In this document: in pieces, positions 61,732 to 64,000 of the stretch | Position numbering within the stretch: the stretch's first letter is position 1 | How the letters are laid out: every line of letters starts with the position of its first letter | From: Verrucomicrobiaceae bacterium | Lineage (GTDB): Bacteria > Verrucomicrobiota > Verrucomicrobiia > Verrucomicrobiales > Verrucomicrobiaceae | Direction of reading: 5' to 3' | Length of the DNA: 64,000 nt | Assembly: GCA_015075365.1 (NCBI GenBank) | Contig: JABTUN010000001.1 | Location: 744,001-808,000, forward strand | The notes under the pieces: model-generated | Database searches by the model: none | Told to the model about the DNA's origin: nothing | Seen by the model: the letters and a program-made list of their open reading frames with translations, nothing else | Made by a program: the position numbers and the translations under genes

Positions 61732-64000
61732 ATGAACCTGTTTATGACCAAAACCCTTCTCCTCGCATCCCTGGCCCCGCTGGCCGTTTTCGCCGCCGAA
61801 CCGCCCGTGCCGGCTAAAATCGAGTTCAACCGCGATGTGCGGCCCATTTTGAGCGACAACTGCTTCTACTGCCATGGCCCGGACAAAAACCATCGCGAGG
61901 CCGATCTGCGTCTCGACCTCCGCGACGAAGCGATCTCCGCCAAAGCCATCGTCCCGGGCAAAACCAGCGAGAGCGAACTCATCGCCCGCATCGTCACCGA
62001 TGACGAGGACGACCTCATGCCGCCGCCGGACTCTCACAAGAAGCTCACCGAGCGTCAAAAGAGCATCCTCAAAAAATGGATCGAGCAAGGCGCCGCCTAC
62101 CAGCAGCACTGGGCCTATGAAAAGCCCGTCAAAGCCGCCATCCCCGCCGGCCAGCACCCCATCGACCACCTCGTGCAAAAGCGCCTCACCGAGATCGGTT
62201 TGAAGCCTTCACCACGCGCTGACGCCCGCACCTTGATCCGCCGTCTCTACTTCGATCTGCTCGGCCTTCCTCCCAAACCATCCGACTTGTCAGTCGGGTC
62301 GGACCTGTCCGACCAAAAGCTCGATGCGTTGGTCGCCCAGCTCTTCAAATCCCCTCACTACGGCGAGCGCATGGCCATCAGTTGGCTCGACCAGGTCCGT
62401 TTCGCCGACACCATCGGCTACCACAGCGACAACCCGCACAACGTCTGGCCTTACCGCGACTACGTCATCGAGTCGTTCAACAAGAACAAACCCTTCGACC
62501 GCTTCACCATCGAGCAGATCGCCGGTGATTTGATGCCGGGCGCGAATCAAGAGACCAAAGTCGGCTCCGCCTTCAACCGGCTGCTCCTCACCACCGAGGA
62601 AGGCGGCGCACAAGCCAAGGACTACGAGCAGCGCATGCTCACCGACCGCGTCCGCGCCGTCGGCAACGCCTGGATGGGTCAGACCACCGGCTGCGCCCAG
62701 TGCCACGACCACAAATTCGATCCCATCACCATGCGCGACTTTTATCAGCTCGGCGCTTTCTTCGCCGACATCAAGGAGCCGATCCTCGGCCGACGCGAGC
62801 CGGGCATGATAGTGCTGGATACCGAAGGCGAAAAGAAACAGGCGGACATCGCGAAACGCCTCGCCGCCTTGCAGGCCGACTTTGCCAAACCGCGCCCGGA
62901 ACTCGCCTCCGCGCAATCCGAGTGGGAAAAGAAGGCGCTCGAAGCCGTGATCGCCAACAGCACATGGCAGCAGCTCAAGCCGCTCACCGCCGCCTCCGCG
63001 AAGAAGAACGTCGCTCTCAAAGCCGACAAGGACGGCATCGTACGCGGCACGATCGACAAGAAACGCGACGAGCGGAAGCAAAACGACGGCACGGACACTT
63101 ACACGATCACCGCGAAGCTGCCGAAAGGCACCACTGGCATCCGCTTGGACGCGCTGAAGGAAAAATCACCGGGCATCGGCCTCGCCTCGAATGGCAACTT
63201 CGCGCTCAGCGAGGTCGCCTTGACCATCGGACGCAAGAAGCAGCACGAGAAACTCCCCATCGCGCATGCTACCGCGACCTTTGAGCAGAAAAACTTCCCG
63301 GCGAAGAACGCCATCGACGGCATCGCCGATCAAAAGCTCAACGGCTGGGCCGTGCTCGGTGCCACGGGCGCAGATCAGTCGCTCTATCTCGAACTCGCCC
63401 AGCCGCTTGCCGATGCGGAGGCTGTCGTCACCTTCGTGCTGAGCTTTGCGCACGATGGCAATCACGAGATCGCCAACCTGCGTCTCAACGCGACCACGGC
63501 TCCGGCTCCAATTCGCGCTCCCGGCATCGCTTTGCCCGCGAAGGAGATCGCCGACATCCTCAAAGCGCCTGCGGACAAGCGCAGCGCGGCGCAGAAGCAA
63601 AAACTCGTCGATGCCTACAAGCAAATCGCGCCCGAGCTCGCGGCCCTCCGCACCCAGCTTTCCTCCACCGAGAAAGAAAAAGCCGATTTCGAAGCCGCTG
63701 CGCCAAAGTGCATCGTCTCCGTCAGCGATGCGAACAAGCGCACCGTGCGCATCCTGCCGCGTGGCAACTGGATGGATGAAAGCGGCGAAGTCGTGAAGGC
63801 CGCGCTGCCCAGTTACCTGCCGAAACCGAAGATCGAAGGCCGCGACCTCACGCGCCTCGACCTCGCCCAGTGGCTTGTTTCCAAAGAGAACCCGCTTACC
63901 GCCCGCAATGTGATGAACCGCCTATGGAAGCAGTTCTTCGGCACCGGTTTGAGCAAGGTGCTCGACGATCTCGGCGCTCAAGGCGAGCCTCCGGTGAATC
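61732..64000 (+). CDS. PSCyt1 + DUF1549/DUF1553 protein, 3' end outside window
   Basis: Open to the right edge (756 complete codons). Start at 61732 or 61744. Signal peptide (MTKTLLLASLAPLAVFAAE), then a planctomycete-type cytochrome domain (FNRDVRPILSDNCFYCHGPDKNHREADLRLD with heme motif CFYCH and MPPPDSHKKLT). DUF1549 follows (LIRRLYFDLLGLPPKPSDL, WLDQVRFADTIGYHSDN), then an inserted sugar- or carbohydrate-binding-like segment, and the beginning of DUF1553 (LTRLDLAQWLVSKENPLTARN, MNRLWKQFFGTGLSK). Larger and of a different subtype than the set A and B proteins, which lack the heme domain. A DUF1501 gene would be expected beyond the window. Confidence 0.85.
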   Translation, partial: MNLFMTKTLLLASLAPLAVFAAEPPVPAKIEFNRDVRPILSDNCFYCHGPDKNHREADLRLDLRDEAISAKAIVPGKTSESELIARIVTDDEDDLMPPPDSHKKLTERQKSILKKWIEQGAAYQQHWAYEKPVKAAIPAGQHPIDHLVQKRLTEIGLKPSPRADARTLIRRLYFDLLGLPPKPSDLSVGSDLSDQKLDALVAQLFKSPHYGERMAISWLDQVRFADTIGYHSDNPHNVWPYRDYVIESFNKNKPFDRFTIEQIAGDLMPGANQETKVGSAFNRLLLTTEEGGAQAKDYEQRMLTDRVRAVGNAWMGQTTGCAQCHDHKFDPITMRDFYQLGAFFADIKEPILGRREPGMIVLDTEGEKKQADIAKRLAALQADFAKPRPELASAQSEWEKKALEAVIANSTWQQLKPLTAASAKKNVALKADKDGIVRGTIDKKRDERKQNDGTDTYTITAKLPKGTTGIRLDALKEKSPGIGLASNGNFALSEVALTIGRKKQHEKLPIAHATATFEQKNFPAKNAIDGIADQKLNGWAVLGATGADQSLYLELAQPLADAEAVVTFVLSFAHDGNHEIANLRLNATTAPAPIRAPGIALPAKEIADILKAPADKRSAAQKQKLVDAYKQIAPELAALRTQLSSTEKEKADFEAAAPKCIVSVSDANKRTVRILPRGNWMDESGEVVKAALPSYLPKPKIEGRDLTRLDLAQWLVSKENPLTARNVMNRLWKQFFGTGLSKVLDDLGAQGEPPVN

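Noticed and set aside
1..64000. CRISPR arrays, insertion sequences, tRNA or rRNA genes
   Set aside because: No regularly spaced repeats, transposase genes with terminal repeats, or tRNA/rRNA-like sequences were noticed when reading both strands; a program scan would be more sensitive.

Overview
The window looks like a piece of a high-GC Verrucomicrobiota (possibly Planctomycetota) genome. The evidence is the repeated trio of DUF1549/DUF1553 proteins, DUF1501 proteins and pre-peptidase C-terminal (PPC) proteins, a planctomycete-type cytochrome (PSCyt1) protein at the right edge, and generally weak Shine-Dalgarno signals. The lineage is inferred from gene content only; no rRNA or tRNA gene was seen.

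Layout. (1) 1-7,000 is plasmid-like and partly decayed: the tail of a helicase-associated-repeat protein, a DUF5655 fragment, two small antitoxin-like genes, then a tight leftward operon (ribbon-helix-helix protein, replication initiator, ParA, 51-aa protein) ending in a strong terminator. An exact 18-bp palindrome lies upstream of this operon and again inside the rep gene. Beside it is a 176-bp element that recurs at 54.5 kb and has the substitution pattern of a folded RNA. (2) 7,200-12,800 is nitrite reduction: group III truncated globin, NirK with a C-terminal cytochrome c, a NirV-SCO fusion and an outer-membrane barrel leftward, with NorE/NorF-like genes rightward. (3) 13,000-16,850 is mixed: an exported YHS-like/truncated-globin protein, a frameshifted HPP gene, a methyltransferase, a small thioredoxin-like protein, an HxlR regulator and a MOSC pseudogene. 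(4) 16,877-24,684 is a nitric oxide reductase operon (norC, norB, norQ, norD plus an 11-heme cytochrome), divergent from an Rrf2/NsrR-like regulator. (5) 24,879-34,169 is gene set A (RidA/chorismatase-like, DUF1549/1553, DUF1501, PPC) plus a flavin-dependent oxidoreductase and a DUF2264 protein. (6) 34,214-39,262 holds Ric/YtfE, a heparinase-like protein, a BNR protein and a DRE-TIM aldolase. (7) 39,452-46,617 is a periplasmic nitrate reductase operon with an NrfC/NrfD-type quinol module. (8) 46,645-54,126 is a GYD protein, gene set B (the set A quartet again in opposite orientation) and a second copy of the exported globin. (9) 54,270-59,176 has a DUF932 remnant, the second copy of the 176-bp element, a membrane propeller protein with a helix-turn-helix partner, and a class III cyclase-like protein. 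(10) 59,272-64,000 has an M20 amidohydrolase, a serine beta-lactamase-like protein and an incomplete PSCyt1/DUF1549 gene.

Together the island can take nitrate to nitrous oxide (Nap, NirK, cNor) and carries several nitric-oxide defence genes (three truncated globins, Ric, an NsrR-like regulator). No nosZ or nirS was seen. Related inverted-repeat sites lie upstream of one exported globin, of norC/rrf2, of gene set A, and between gene set B and the second globin. This suggests that the undescribed quartets belong to the same nitrosative-stress regulon.
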